Source of the DNA: an uncultured Victivallales bacterium
Lineage (GTDB): Bacteria; Verrucomicrobiota; Lentisphaeria; Oligosphaerales; JAFGRS01
Length of the DNA stretch: 9,809 nucleotides
Direction of reading: 5' to 3'
Assembly (NCBI GenBank): GCA_903834675.1
Contig: CAILKC010000815.1
Span: forward strand, 1-9,809
Shown: positions 1-6,116 of the stretch, piece after piece
How the letters are laid out: every line of letters starts with the position of its first letter
Numbering within the stretch: the stretch's first letter is position 1
Translations under genes and position numbers: made by a program
Notes under the pieces: model-generated
What the model was told of the DNA's origin: nothing
The model's database searches: none
The model's input: only the letters and a program-made list of their open reading frames with translations

Positions 1-153
1 CCGCTGCCGTCAAGTCCGGAACCGGCATAACTCGCCCTCGGCGGACTCCTGCCACTCGTGGTTAGCCGTGGTCCGTGAAGACCGAACCCGGCCATGGCCT
101 GATGCCCCGACCGGGAATGCGCGGGCCTCCAGAGAGGATACCACCAGGAAAAG

Positions 154-168
154 TTCCCGCACGGTAAC
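154..168. promoter_or_regulatory. Upstream HipB operator-like site
   Basis: The 15-mer TTCCCGCACGGTAAC lies just upstream of the candidate -35 box of hipB. It recurs with one mismatch at 203-217, with starts 49 bp apart. Including the preceding G, the site is an imperfect palindrome (GTT-CC....GG-AAC, 12 of 16 positions symmetric). HipB-type repressors bind such dyads in their own promoters. Operator function is inferred from symmetry, duplication and placement. Confidence 0.55.
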
Positions 169-175
169 ATTCCGA

Positions 176-203
176 TTGGCAGCGCCAGGCCTTGGTGTAA
201 TAT
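176..203 (+). promoter_or_regulatory. Candidate sigma70-type promoter of hipB
   Basis: A TTGGCA box (176-181) and a TAATAT box (198-203) are separated by 16 bp, close to the sigma70 consensus. Initiation would fall near 209-211, only 8-10 nt before the hipB ATG at 219, and no Shine-Dalgarno sequence is visible there. The message may therefore be nearly leaderless. The two operator-like repeats bracket this promoter, the downstream one covering the expected start site, which fits autorepression. Confidence 0.5.
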
Positions 204-217
204 TCCCGCTCGGTAAC
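203..217. promoter_or_regulatory. Downstream HipB operator-like site
   Basis: The 15-mer TTCCCGCTCGGTAAC differs from the site at 154-168 at one position. It begins at the last base of the -10 box and ends 1 bp before the hipB start codon. A repressor bound here would cover the transcription start. Its role as an operator is inferred. Confidence 0.55.
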
Positions 218-218
218 C

Positions 219-458
219 ATGAAGCTCAGAACCACAGAACAGCTTGGGACTGCGGTCCGCGTCCGACGCCGGGATCTCGGGGTCTCGCAGAAGGATCTGG
301 CCATGGCCTGCGGCACCGGCTTGCGGTTCATCGTCGACGTGGAGAAGGGCAAGCCAACCTGCCAGAGCGGCAAGGTGTTACAGGTGCTGCAAACGCTGGG
401 GATTGACCTCGATATCGGGTGGCCCGGCGGCGCCAAGCCGGGGGACGACAAGCCATGA
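219..458 (+). CDS. hipB: HipB/Y4mF-type XRE-family antitoxin and transcriptional repressor
   Basis: This 79-residue protein is nearly all one Cro/C1-type helix-turn-helix domain (about residues 5-63). The motif runs through GVSQKDLAMACGTG (21-34), followed by the FIVDVEKGKPT stretch (37-47) typical of HipB-like antitoxins encoded with HipA kinases. In the family, HipB binds HipA, neutralises it and represses the operon from palindromic operators. Here duplicated operator-like dyads flank the promoter. The TGA overlaps the ATG of the hipA remnant (ATGA at 455-458), the normal coupled arrangement, but that partner is destroyed, so this looks like an orphan antitoxin or repressor. The ATG at 219 is chosen because the HTH begins almost at once; no Shine-Dalgarno sequence is visible. 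The residues after about 65 (GWPGGAKPGDDKP) look like a flexible tail. The HTH family is clear; HipB identity rests on the motif and the adjoining HipA start. Confidence 0.85.
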   Translation: MKLRTTEQLGTAVRVRRRDLGVSQKDLAMACGTGLRFIVDVEKGKPTCQSGKVLQVLQTLGIDLDIGWPGGAKPGDDKP

Positions 459-674
459 AGCGGCTTAGCGTCTACCTGAACGGCGAGGCCGTTGGCACGC
501 TCACCCAGGACGCCAGTGGGCTGCTTGGATTCCACTGAGGACCTCTGCCACAAGGTACTGGGTGGGCTGGAAGATCCCGCTGTACGAGGCGCAGCCCAAA
601 ACGGGGCCATGCTTGTGCGGGTGGCCGGGATCATCGAGAAGCGCGCCTCGGCGCTGCTGCAGCGCCTGACCTGA
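455..674 (+). pseudogene. hipA: hipA toxin-kinase remnant with large internal deletion
   Basis: From the ATG at 455 the frame reads MKRLSVYLNGEAVGTLTQDA through residue 20 and stops after 27 residues (TGA 536-538). The pattern of beta-strand VYLNGEAVGTL and a following G-x-L-x-F is the N-terminus of HipA-like kinases, which are about 400 residues long. After a +1 frame change, about 543-674 reads as a piece ending MLVRVAGIIEKRASALLQRL plus T. This resembles the C-terminal helix of HipA proteins, a weaker match. The kinase core (ATP loop, catalytic Asp) is absent. The simplest reading is an internal deletion of about 1 kb with its junction near 536-560, leaving hipB intact. The N-terminal identification is good; the C-terminal one is tentative. 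The 27-residue peptide may still be translated by coupling to hipB. Confidence 0.65.
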
Positions 675-708
675 CCCTGGCGTCAACTCCGAATAAGAAG
701 CAGGCATC

Positions 709-1026
709 ATGACGACGCGTGCATACATCGTTCGGCCGGCAGTGTTCGCGCCTGTCGTTCTTTCAGTAGCTACCGTCGTCCATGCCGTTCAGGATTCATG
801 GTGGTTTTTGGCGGCGCTACCTTTTATCTGGCTCGGTTCAGTTTGTGCGCAGCCGAATCTGAATCTCGCCAACGGTTGCTTGGCTTACTTGGCCATGATG
901 GTCGGCGTCGCAGTGGCGGCGTTGCACAGACCGCTCGGTATCGCGATATTGGCAGGAGCGATTTCTGGTTTTTATGCTTCAGCTATTGAGAAGTGGATAC
1001 GGATGCGTCCAGCACCTGATGCCTAA
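709..1026 (+). CDS. Small four-helix integral membrane protein, unknown function
   Basis: I do not recognise this 105-residue protein. Hydrophobic segments at about 10-27, 31-47, 57-73 and 76-95 suggest four membrane helices. The C-terminus (EKWIRMRPAPDA) is positively charged and likely cytoplasmic. Upstream of the ATG there is only a weak purine-rich stretch (AAGAAGCAGG). The gene is visibly less GC-rich than its neighbours, with many T/A third positions (for example TTT, CTT, TAT), suggesting a different origin. Its TAA stop lies inside GCCTAAC (1021-1027), which matches the inverse core of integron attC sites, and an imperfect hairpin follows. Small membrane proteins are common in integron cassettes, so cassette origin is possible but unproven. 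Confidence 0.6.
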   Translation: MTTRAYIVRPAVFAPVVLSVATVVHAVQDSWWFLAALPFIWLGSVCAQPNLNLANGCLAYLAMMVGVAVAALHRPLGIAILAGAISGFYASAIEKWIRMRPAPDA

Positions 1027-1092
1027 CCATGCGCTGCCGCGAACCCGGCCATCGCGTCCAGGCTGCAATCGAAGCGTCTCGTGGGCCGGGTC
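1021..1092 (+). other. attC-like imperfect inverted repeat after the membrane-protein gene (speculative)
   Basis: GCCTAAC (1021-1027) fits the RYYYAAC inverse core of integron recombination sites and contains the upstream gene's stop codon, as in many cassettes. GCGAACCCGGCC (1039-1050) can pair with GGCCGGGTCGC (1084-1094), leaving one unpaired A, like the extrahelical bases of attC. Against this, no GTTRRRY core closes the site: the best stretch downstream is GTCGGTG near 1104. No second attC or integrase is visible. It may be a decayed site or chance. Confidence 0.22.
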
Positions 1093-1166
1093 GCTGAGCT
1101 TGAGTCGGTGGACTCACCGTTCTCTTGAGGGTGCCCCCAGCCCAGGGGACTGGCAGCCACGCCGGC

Positions 1167-1183
1167 CACCACGTCACGTGGTG
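1167..1183. repeat. 17-bp perfect odd palindrome
   Basis: CACCACGTCACGTGGTG is perfectly symmetric around C1175, with 8-bp arms and a 1-bp centre. It is not followed by a T tract and is far from any supported start codon. It could bind a dimeric regulator or be a remnant of a mobile or repeat element. Confidence 0.5.
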
Positions 1184-1452
1184 TTCTGGATCAACTCAGC
1201 CAGGAGCGGGCAGGCACCGGCCAGGGTGTTGTCCCGTGGCCAGCGCCGGTCGTGGCCGGCCCAGGTGAAGACCTCGGCCGCTTGGCAGCCGCAGGCTGCC
1301 CCCCACTTCAGGGGCTGCGTGCGATGGCCAGCGCGCCGTCGGCGCGGGGTGCATGACATTCTTGTCGGTTCGAGAAGAGAAAGACGATCAGCTCGCCAAG
1401 ATGCGAAGGAAAGCGGAGATGAGGCCGAAGTGTGTCATCCGTGCCCTCCGGG

Positions 1453-1514
1453 CCATCCGTGGTTAACCTTCCCGGATTGTCTTCGCTCCAGAAACCCGGA
1501 TTGACCACGGATGG
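1453..1514. repeat. Inverted repeat with CCATCCGTGGT arms
   Basis: CCATCCGTGGT (1453-1463) is perfectly inverted as ACCACGGATGG (1504-1514) around a 40-bp loop containing CCCGGATT twice (1471-1478 and 1495-1502). ATCCGTG-like and CACGGAT-like words extend outward on both sides (about 1436-1530). Similar ATCCGTG-rich noncoding repeats are common in Planctomycetes and Verrucomicrobia relatives, so this is probably an interspersed repeat. Confidence 0.5.
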
Positions 1515-1704
1515 CGCGGATTCCACGGAGGGTATGGAGGGCGAGTTCCAGCGTTTGGGTTGGGAGCCCCGCGGCCCACTTTCTTCGCAGCCGAGAACCC
1601 TGCCAAGACCGCGGCTATAGGCGTCTCTATAATCTGCAGGCGCAATTCCCCTCGGATTTCATCCTTCCGACAATTGGGTCATGCACCCCACCGGCAGGGG
1701 CGGG

Positions 1705-1733
1705 TACAAAGCCCGGAGTCGGGGCAGTATATT
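1705..1733 (+). promoter_or_regulatory. Weak candidate promoter of the oxidoreductase gene
   Basis: TATATT (1728-1733) is preceded at 17 bp by TACAAA (1705-1710), a poor -35 match (3 of 6). Initiation would give a leader of about 40 nt before the ATG at 1780. The perfect TATAAT at 1628-1633 is an alternative with an even weaker -35 region. Confidence 0.25.
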
Positions 1734-1779
1734 CGGTGCGCCGTTCTTTGCGATGTCAAAGCAACCGCGAGGAAACAAC

Positions 1780-3039
1780 ATGGTCAGTTCGAAACCTGGT
1801 ACACGAACGGTGCGGTCGGTGGCGGAGCCCGCACGGCGGCTCCCGGTGTGCGGTTCGTACGACGTGGTCGTGGTTGGGGGTGGTATCGGCGGCATAGCGG
1901 CGGCCGTGGCGGCGGCGCGGAACGGCGCGTCCGTCTGCCTGATCGAGAAGGAGAACGCCTTGGGCGGGCTCGCCACGCTGGCCAACGTCATCGTCTACCT
2001 GCCACTCTGTGACGGCCTGGGCCACCAGGTCATCGGCGGCCTCGGCGAGGAGTTGCTCAAACTCTCCGTGAAAGACCTGCGCGGTCCGAACCGGGGCATG
2101 CGGCTGCAGCCCATTCCCGAGTGCTGGCGGTCGGGCGGCGACCCCGCCGCGCGCCTCAAGGAACGCTATGTGACCTGGTTCAACCCGGCCGACTACATGC
2201 TCGACTTGGAAGCACTCATCGTCGCCGAGGGCGTCAAGCTCTACTACGACACGCGCTTCTGCACCATCACCCGCAAGGCGAATCGGGTCGCCGCCGTGAT
2301 TGTCGAGAATAAGAGCGGCCGCTCGGCCATTCTCTGTAAGACCGTGGTGGACTCGTCCGGCGACGCCGACGTCTGCGCCCTGGCGGGCGAGCCGGTCGAC
2401 TCGGTCGACACCAACGTCCGCGCCGGCTGGTTCTACTACCTCAGGAACAACGTGGTGTACCTCAACCCACTGACCAAGGAGCCGGACAGGTACTGCCGCC
2501 GCAGCCAGAACGGCGGCAGCTTCTACGCCGGCGACAAGGCCGACGACGTCACGGCGCAGACGCTGGACACGCGTCAGCTCCAGCGCGAGTTCCTCGCGGA
2601 CCTGCGTCGGCAGAATCCGACCGAGGAGATCTACCCGCTGATTCTCACGCTCATTCCCGGGTTCCGCATGACGCGACGCCTGCGCGGCGCGGTTGAGCTC
2701 GAGGAGACCGACGAACGGCGCTGGTTCGACGACACCGTCGGCATGACCGGCGACTGGCGCACGAACGGCCCGATCTACTACCTGCCCCTGCGCTGCCTGG
2801 CCGGCGTGCGGAATGCGAACCTGATCACCGCCGGACGTTGTATCTCGTCGGGCCGAACCGCCTGGGACATGGCCCGCGTCATCCCGACCTGCGCTGTGAC
2901 CGGCGAGGCCGCCGGCACCGCGGCGGCCATGGCTGCCGCGCGGACGTCTGGCCGGATCATGGACCTGAATATCCCCGACCTCCAGGCCCAGCTCCGGCGT
3001 CAGAACGTCATCATCGACCGCGTGTTCGCCAAGCCGTAG
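1780..3039 (+). CDS. FAD-dependent oxidoreductase (PF12831-like)
   Basis: This 419-residue protein opens with a Rossmann FAD-binding fold: YDVVVVGGGIGGIAAAVAAA (27-46) carries GxGxxG, and Glu56 at the end of the second strand should bind the adenosine ribose. GGLATLANV (62-70) follows. The C-terminal block at 349-387 (AGRCISSGRTAW, then RVIPTCAVTGEAAGTAAA) is the conserved FAD-contact segment of the FAD_oxidored family common in planctomycete-like bacteria. The substrate is unknown and the protein is likely cytoplasmic, since no signal peptide is seen. The ATG at 1780 is preferred over upstream in-frame ATGs (1681, 1753) because GAGGA (1769-1773) sits 6 nt before it and the extra residues lie outside the fold. 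About 20 residues precede the first strand. The next gene lies 50 bp downstream on the same strand, so co-transcription is possible. The family call is firm; the reaction is not known. Confidence 0.9.
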   Translation: MVSSKPGTRTVRSVAEPARRLPVCGSYDVVVVGGGIGGIAAAVAAARNGASVCLIEKENALGGLATLANVIVYLPLCDGLGHQVIGGLGEELLKLSVKDLRGPNRGMRLQPIPECWRSGGDPAARLKERYVTWFNPADYMLDLEALIVAEGVKLYYDTRFCTITRKANRVAAVIVENKSGRSAILCKTVVDSSGDADVCALAGEPVDSVDTNVRAGWFYYLRNNVVYLNPLTKEPDRYCRRSQNGGSFYAGDKADDVTAQTLDTRQLQREFLADLRRQNPTEEIYPLILTLIPGFRMTRRLRGAVELEETDERRWFDDTVGMTGDWRTNGPIYYLPLRCLAGVRNANLITAGRCISSGRTAWDMARVIPTCAVTGEAAGTAAAMAAARTSGRIMDLNIPDLQAQLRRQNVIIDRVFAKP

Positions 3040-3089
3040 GGCCAAAGCCGCGCCGACGCGAGCAGGTTGTCTCCAGGGCGCGGGCGAGT

Positions 3090-3590
3090 ATGGTTCCCCG
3101 GCAAACCCACATGGGAATCCCAGACCACAGACCCGAAGGCGCCCCTGGGCGCTGTGACCGATACCTCCCGGCGCTCCAACGCGAGCTGAACCGGGAACTC
3201 ATCCGGAGGTTCCGGCGCCTGACGAGTCCCACGTTGCGCCTGCCGCCCGGACCACGCCAGGAGCTCGCCGCCCTCCTGGTCGAGTTCGCCGAGGACCTCC
3301 ACTGCAACCTCGGTATCTTCACCCAGAGATACCGGCCGGTGTTAGGGCGAGACGCAGCTTGCATGGGGAGTTTCTTCGACCACCGGGCGGACGATCTGGT
3401 CAACCAACTCATCGGGATCGTCTTCAGGCAGAATATGAAGAGCATGGAGGTATACTACCACTGGCTGAGCGCGAAGTACGTCGCGGCGTTCGGGAAGCTC
3501 CACCAGCCTTTGGTAGACACCCTGTTCCGCTACAACCAGAGGGATCGCAAGGGCGCCTACATCGCCGACCTGCTCGCGGGCCGGGCGTAG
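3090..3590 (+). CDS. Hypothetical helical protein upstream of the helicase locus
   Basis: I do not recognise this 166-residue protein. Codon use is strongly GC3-biased like its neighbours, and the sequence reads like a real globular protein: charged helical segment (about 29-60), ELAALLVEFAEDLHCNLGIF (54-73), then a segment rich in aromatics and His (RADDLVNQLIGIVFRQ, YYHWLSAKYVAAFGKLHQPL). No signal peptide or membrane helix is evident, and no catalytic motif is recognisable. The frame stays open upstream into the oxidoreductase gene, but that part is a shadow. ATG 3090 is chosen, with weak AGGG 11 nt before it; ATG 3111 is an alternative. It lies 50 bp after the oxidoreductase gene and 56 bp before the 72-residue gene, all on one strand, so it may belong to a four-gene transcript with the helicase-associated genes. 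Confidence 0.6.
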   Translation: MVPRQTHMGIPDHRPEGAPGRCDRYLPALQRELNRELIRRFRRLTSPTLRLPPGPRQELAALLVEFAEDLHCNLGIFTQRYRPVLGRDAACMGSFFDHRADDLVNQLIGIVFRQNMKSMEVYYHWLSAKYVAAFGKLHQPLVDTLFRYNQRDRKGAYIADLLAGRA

Positions 3591-3633
3591 GCCCGCAGCG
3601 CCGTGGTGCCTGGCTCGGTGCCTAGCCCAGCCG

Positions 3634-3641
3634 AAGGAGGT
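3634..3641 (+). promoter_or_regulatory. Full-consensus Shine-Dalgarno of the 72-residue gene
   Basis: AAGGAGGT is complementary to the conserved 16S rRNA 3' end over all eight bases and sits 5 nt before the ATG at 3647. It is by far the strongest ribosome binding site seen in the window and is the main argument that this short frame is a real, well-translated gene. Confidence 0.8.
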
Positions 3642-3646
3642 CGTCC

Positions 3647-3865
3647 ATGTCCGCCAGCCCCCCCATCCTGCACGAGAAGCTGCCCCTGATCGAGGTCAGG
3701 GACGCGCACGTGCTGGCGCAGGTGCTTGCCGACCCCATCGCCGCGACGCACATTGCCGCGCGCCTCTCGGATCGGGTCGCGGCGGTCAGGCCGGGCCGGC
3801 TGGAGGCCTTGGCCGAACGCCTGCGCAAGCTGGGGCACTTGCCGCGGACCGGTGCTGGTCATTAG
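3647..3865 (+). CDS. Small stand-alone module related to the XPB and partner helicase domain
   Basis: This 72-residue soluble protein lacks a signal peptide. Residues 14-64 align without gaps to the last residues of the neighbouring 740-residue protein: from V22 to H64, 14 of 43 positions are identical (V22, L23, D29, P30, I36, R39, L40, V47, R51, L52, L55, L59, R60, G63). The same pattern recurs in XPB at about 109-160 (R135-L136, V143, P145, L151, L155, K157, G159). It thus looks like a free copy of the last subdomain of the helicase-associated domain (PF13625-type). It could compete for or bridge contacts between helicase, partner and DNA; this is inference. It has a full-consensus Shine-Dalgarno. 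Its TAG stop overlaps AGGAGG (3864-3869) serving the next gene, which starts 18 bp later, so coupled translation is likely. Homology is my manual alignment. Confidence 0.8.
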   Translation: MSASPPILHEKLPLIEVRDAHVLAQVLADPIAATHIAARLSDRVAAVRPGRLEALAERLRKLGHLPRTGAGH

Positions 3866-3883
3866 GAGGGGCACGGCGCGACC

Positions 3884-6106
3884 ATGTCCACCGACGATCA
3901 CTTCGACCCGTATCTCTATGCCATCCGCGCTGCTGAACTGAAGCGCATGGCGAGGTTCTGGGGTGCGCCCCGCGGCGCGCTGCCCAGAGAGGCGGCGATG
4001 GCCGTCATCCGGGCCGGCCTGGCGGACCCGCGGCGCGTGGCCGGGGTCCTCGCCAGCCTGGGGCCTTTCGAACGGACCGTCCTGGCCCTGCTTCGGTCTA
4101 TGGGCGGTGAGCTGGACGCGGCGGCGCTGGCCCTGGCGGTGCGGGCCGCAGGCTGCCGCGCTTCGACCCTGCCGCACGTCTTGCGCGAGTCGCCGGCGCA
4201 GTGGCTGCAATCCCTGGCCGACGACGGCCTGCTGCTGACCCGCAGGGAGTATGAGCCGCATCGCGTCTCGGACTACTACTCGTATTCGCAGTCGACCGTC
4301 ATCTTCGCGGACGAACGCCTCCTGAGACCGTCGTTGCGCCCGGAACTGGTGCCATTGCCCCTGGACCCCGTGCCAGCGCCTGCGCTGGCCAGCGCGCGGC
4401 GGCCGCAGAGCGTCCTACTCGACCTCATGTCGGTGCTCCAGGCCATCGTCGATGTGGGGGGGTTGCGCCTGAACCGGCGCGGGGCGTTCTACCTCCCGGA
4501 GCTGAAGAGGGTCGGCAAGTTGCTCGGCTGGCCGACGGTGCTGGACGTCGATGGCTTGCCCTTCCCAGAACTGGTGCGTGCGGTCGTCATGGCTCTGAGC
4601 CGTAGCGGGCTGCTGACCCTGGCCCAAGAGCGGCTTGTCCCGGCCGAGTCCATCGCGCAGTTCAGCCTGCGGCCTGCGCACGAATCGGTGACCGCGATGC
4701 TGCGCGGGTTCATCACGGCCGGAGATTGGTGGGAGTGGCCGACGGAAACCGGCGGCTGGTCGAGCTACAGGGCCCCGAACTATGTACAAGCGCGAGGCGC
4801 CCTGTGGGGAGCCCTCCTGGCCCTTCCCGAGGCGGGTGGCGCCTTCTTCTCCGTGCGGGCGCTGAGCCACGAGCTGCGCGAACGCATTGGCGAGTGGGTC
4901 TCCTTGGACTACCGGACTTCCCGGCCCTCTGGCTACAGGCTCTCGGTAGACGAGGCTAAACTCGCCGAGGCCAAGTGGTGGGCCAGTCTCAAGGAGAGCT
5001 GGGCGGGACACGAGCAACTCTGGCTGCAGAGCGCGTTCCGCACCTGGCTGTACTGGCTGGGGTTGGTGGAGCTAGGCCTTGAGGACGGGGCCGTGACCGC
5101 CTTCCGCCTGACGGAGCTCGGGAAGACCGTGCTGCTGCGGCAGCCCCCGGCGGCAGTCCCCGCCGACGACGTGCAGGCGGCCGCCGGGCCGGTCTGGGTC
5201 GTGCAGCCGGACTTTGAGGTCACCGTCTACCTGGAGCACGCCAGGCCCCGGCAACTGGCGTTGCTGGAATGCTGGGCCGAACGCCAGAAGGCGCAGCGCC
5301 ATGTGGTTCAGTACCGGCTCACGCGGCAATCGGTGTACCAGGGGCTCGAGGCCGGCCATCCTCTGGCCGAGCTGCTGGCCGAGCTGCTGGCCGGCAATGG
5401 CCGCGAGTTGCCCCAGAACGTCGCTACGGAGCTGCAGGGCTGGGCCGCCCTGCGCGAGCAGATTACGCTGCACCCCGGGGCCCGCCTGCTGGAGTTCGCC
5501 AGCGAGGCCGAACGCCAGGCGACGTTGGCCGCCGTCGCTCTCGACGGCGAGCCGGTCGGGGAGCGTTTCCTGCGGCTGCGTGCCGTCGCGGACGCCGCCG
5601 CAGCGAAGTTGCCGCTGATGGTGCAGCAGCGTTTCCGTTACGACCAGCCGCTTCCTGCCTGTCTGAGTGTCAGCGCGCGCGGCGCCCTTCGCCTCACCAC
5701 CGCGCACACCGACCTGCTGCTGCGCTCCGAGATCGAGGTCTGGGCCACGCCCAAGGGGCCGACGGGGTGGCAGTTGACGGCGGCGAGCGTTGGCAGAGCC
5801 GTCGGCGCGGGCCACCAGGTAGACGACCTTCTCGCCCTGCTAGAGATGCGTCTGGTCGAGCCACTGCCGTCCGCATTGCGCCTGGCGCTCCGCGCCTGGG
5901 CGGGCGAGCCCCAGGGGGTCTCGCTGACCCGCGTGGTGGTGCTGCGCTGTCCGCATCGCGAGGTGCTCGACGCCATCGTCCAGGATCCGGACGTCAAGAG
6001 CCTCATCCAGACCCGCCTGGGGCCGACGGCGGTGCTGGTGAACTCCAGCCGACTGCCCGAACTGCGCAAGATCCTGCGTTGGGCCGGCCTGACGGCCGAG
6101 GAGTGA
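3884..6106 (+). CDS. Helicase-associated protein, Rv0862c-type XPB partner
   Basis: This 740-residue protein resembles the family of mycobacterial Rv0862c (about 750 residues), encoded beside the XPB helicase Rv0861c. It has no Walker A or DExH motif, so it is not itself a helicase. The N-terminal half is alpha-helical, with winged-helix-like stretches (about 13-90 and further). Around 436-565 (VWVVQPDFEVTVYLEHA, then YRLTRQSVYQGLEAGHPLAE) it matches the N-terminal domain of the XPB encoded opposite (NPLIVQGDHTILVEVAS, then YRITPLSIWNACAAGVRAES), i.e. a PF13625-like domain. A second, more diverged copy spans about 590-740 and ends in the module shared with the 72-residue protein. The ATG at 3884 is preceded by AGGAGG at a rather long spacing of 14 nt. 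It probably works with XPB on DNA in the cytoplasm; the biochemical role in bacteria is not established to my knowledge. Confidence 0.85.
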   Translation: MSTDDHFDPYLYAIRAAELKRMARFWGAPRGALPREAAMAVIRAGLADPRRVAGVLASLGPFERTVLALLRSMGGELDAAALALAVRAAGCRASTLPHVLRESPAQWLQSLADDGLLLTRREYEPHRVSDYYSYSQSTVIFADERLLRPSLRPELVPLPLDPVPAPALASARRPQSVLLDLMSVLQAIVDVGGLRLNRRGAFYLPELKRVGKLLGWPTVLDVDGLPFPELVRAVVMALSRSGLLTLAQERLVPAESIAQFSLRPAHESVTAMLRGFITAGDWWEWPTETGGWSSYRAPNYVQARGALWGALLALPEAGGAFFSVRALSHELRERIGEWVSLDYRTSRPSGYRLSVDEAKLAEAKWWASLKESWAGHEQLWLQSAFRTWLYWLGLVELGLEDGAVTAFRLTELGKTVLLRQPPAAVPADDVQAAAGPVWVVQPDFEVTVYLEHARPRQLALLECWAERQKAQRHVVQYRLTRQSVYQGLEAGHPLAELLAELLAGNGRELPQNVATELQGWAALREQITLHPGARLLEFASEAERQATLAAVALDGEPVGERFLRLRAVADAAAAKLPLMVQQRFRYDQPLPACLSVSARGALRLTTAHTDLLLRSEIEVWATPKGPTGWQLTAASVGRAVGAGHQVDDLLALLEMRLVEPLPSALRLALRAWAGEPQGVSLTRVVVLRCPHREVLDAIVQDPDVKSLIQTRLGPTAVLVNSSRLPELRKILRWAGLTAEE

Positions 6107-6116
6107 GCGCCGTCAG
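6089..6116. terminator. Perfect 8-bp stem spanning both convergent stop codons
   Basis: CTGACGGC (6089-6096) and GCCGTCAG (6109-6116) form a perfect stem with a 12-nt loop; two more G-C pairs follow after one mismatch. It contains the stop codons of both convergent genes (TGA 6104-6106 on plus; the complement of TCA 6113-6115 on minus). There is no T tract on either side, so it is not a classical intrinsic terminator. It could still slow or process both transcripts. Confidence 0.35.

Larger units (their letters stand above)
1027..1779. other. Intergenic region without a supported gene
   Basis: About 750 bp between the membrane-protein gene and the oxidoreductase gene. Open frames here have no recognisable protein features, no good ribosome binding site and no conserved motifs, so I call none. 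The region contains a 17-bp perfect palindrome (1167-1183) and an inverted repeat (1453-1463 with 1504-1514). It also has a perfect TATAAT (1628-1633) without a convincing -35 box, and a TATATT box (1728-1733) nearer the next gene. It may include decayed coding sequence. Confidence 0.6.

Noticed and set aside
68..406. A 112-codon plus-strand frame overlapping hipB
   Set aside because: It overlaps the hipB coding region in another frame and includes the promoter and operator sites; HipB has a clear HTH domain.
1353..1466. A 37-residue frame (MTFLSVREEKDDQLAKMRRK and onward)
   Set aside because: The composition is protein-like, but there is no ribosome binding site or known motif and its end runs into an inverted repeat; not enough support.
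974..1504. A 176-codon open frame in the gene-poor stretch
   Set aside because: It starts inside the membrane-protein gene, lacks a ribosome binding site, and reads as Arg/Pro/Ser-rich sequence through palindromes and repeats.
1681..1779. Longer oxidoreductase start at ATG 1681 or 1753
   Set aside because: Neither has a Shine-Dalgarno sequence, and the added residues lie outside the FAD fold; GAGGA fits ATG 1780.
1756..3045. A 429-codon open frame on the minus strand opposite the oxidoreductase gene
   Set aside because: It is antisense to a gene with clear FAD motifs, has no recognisable domain, and is explained by high GC3.
6089..6116. Classical rho-independent terminator
   Set aside because: The stem is perfect, but neither strand has a following T run, so only a terminator-like hairpin is reported.
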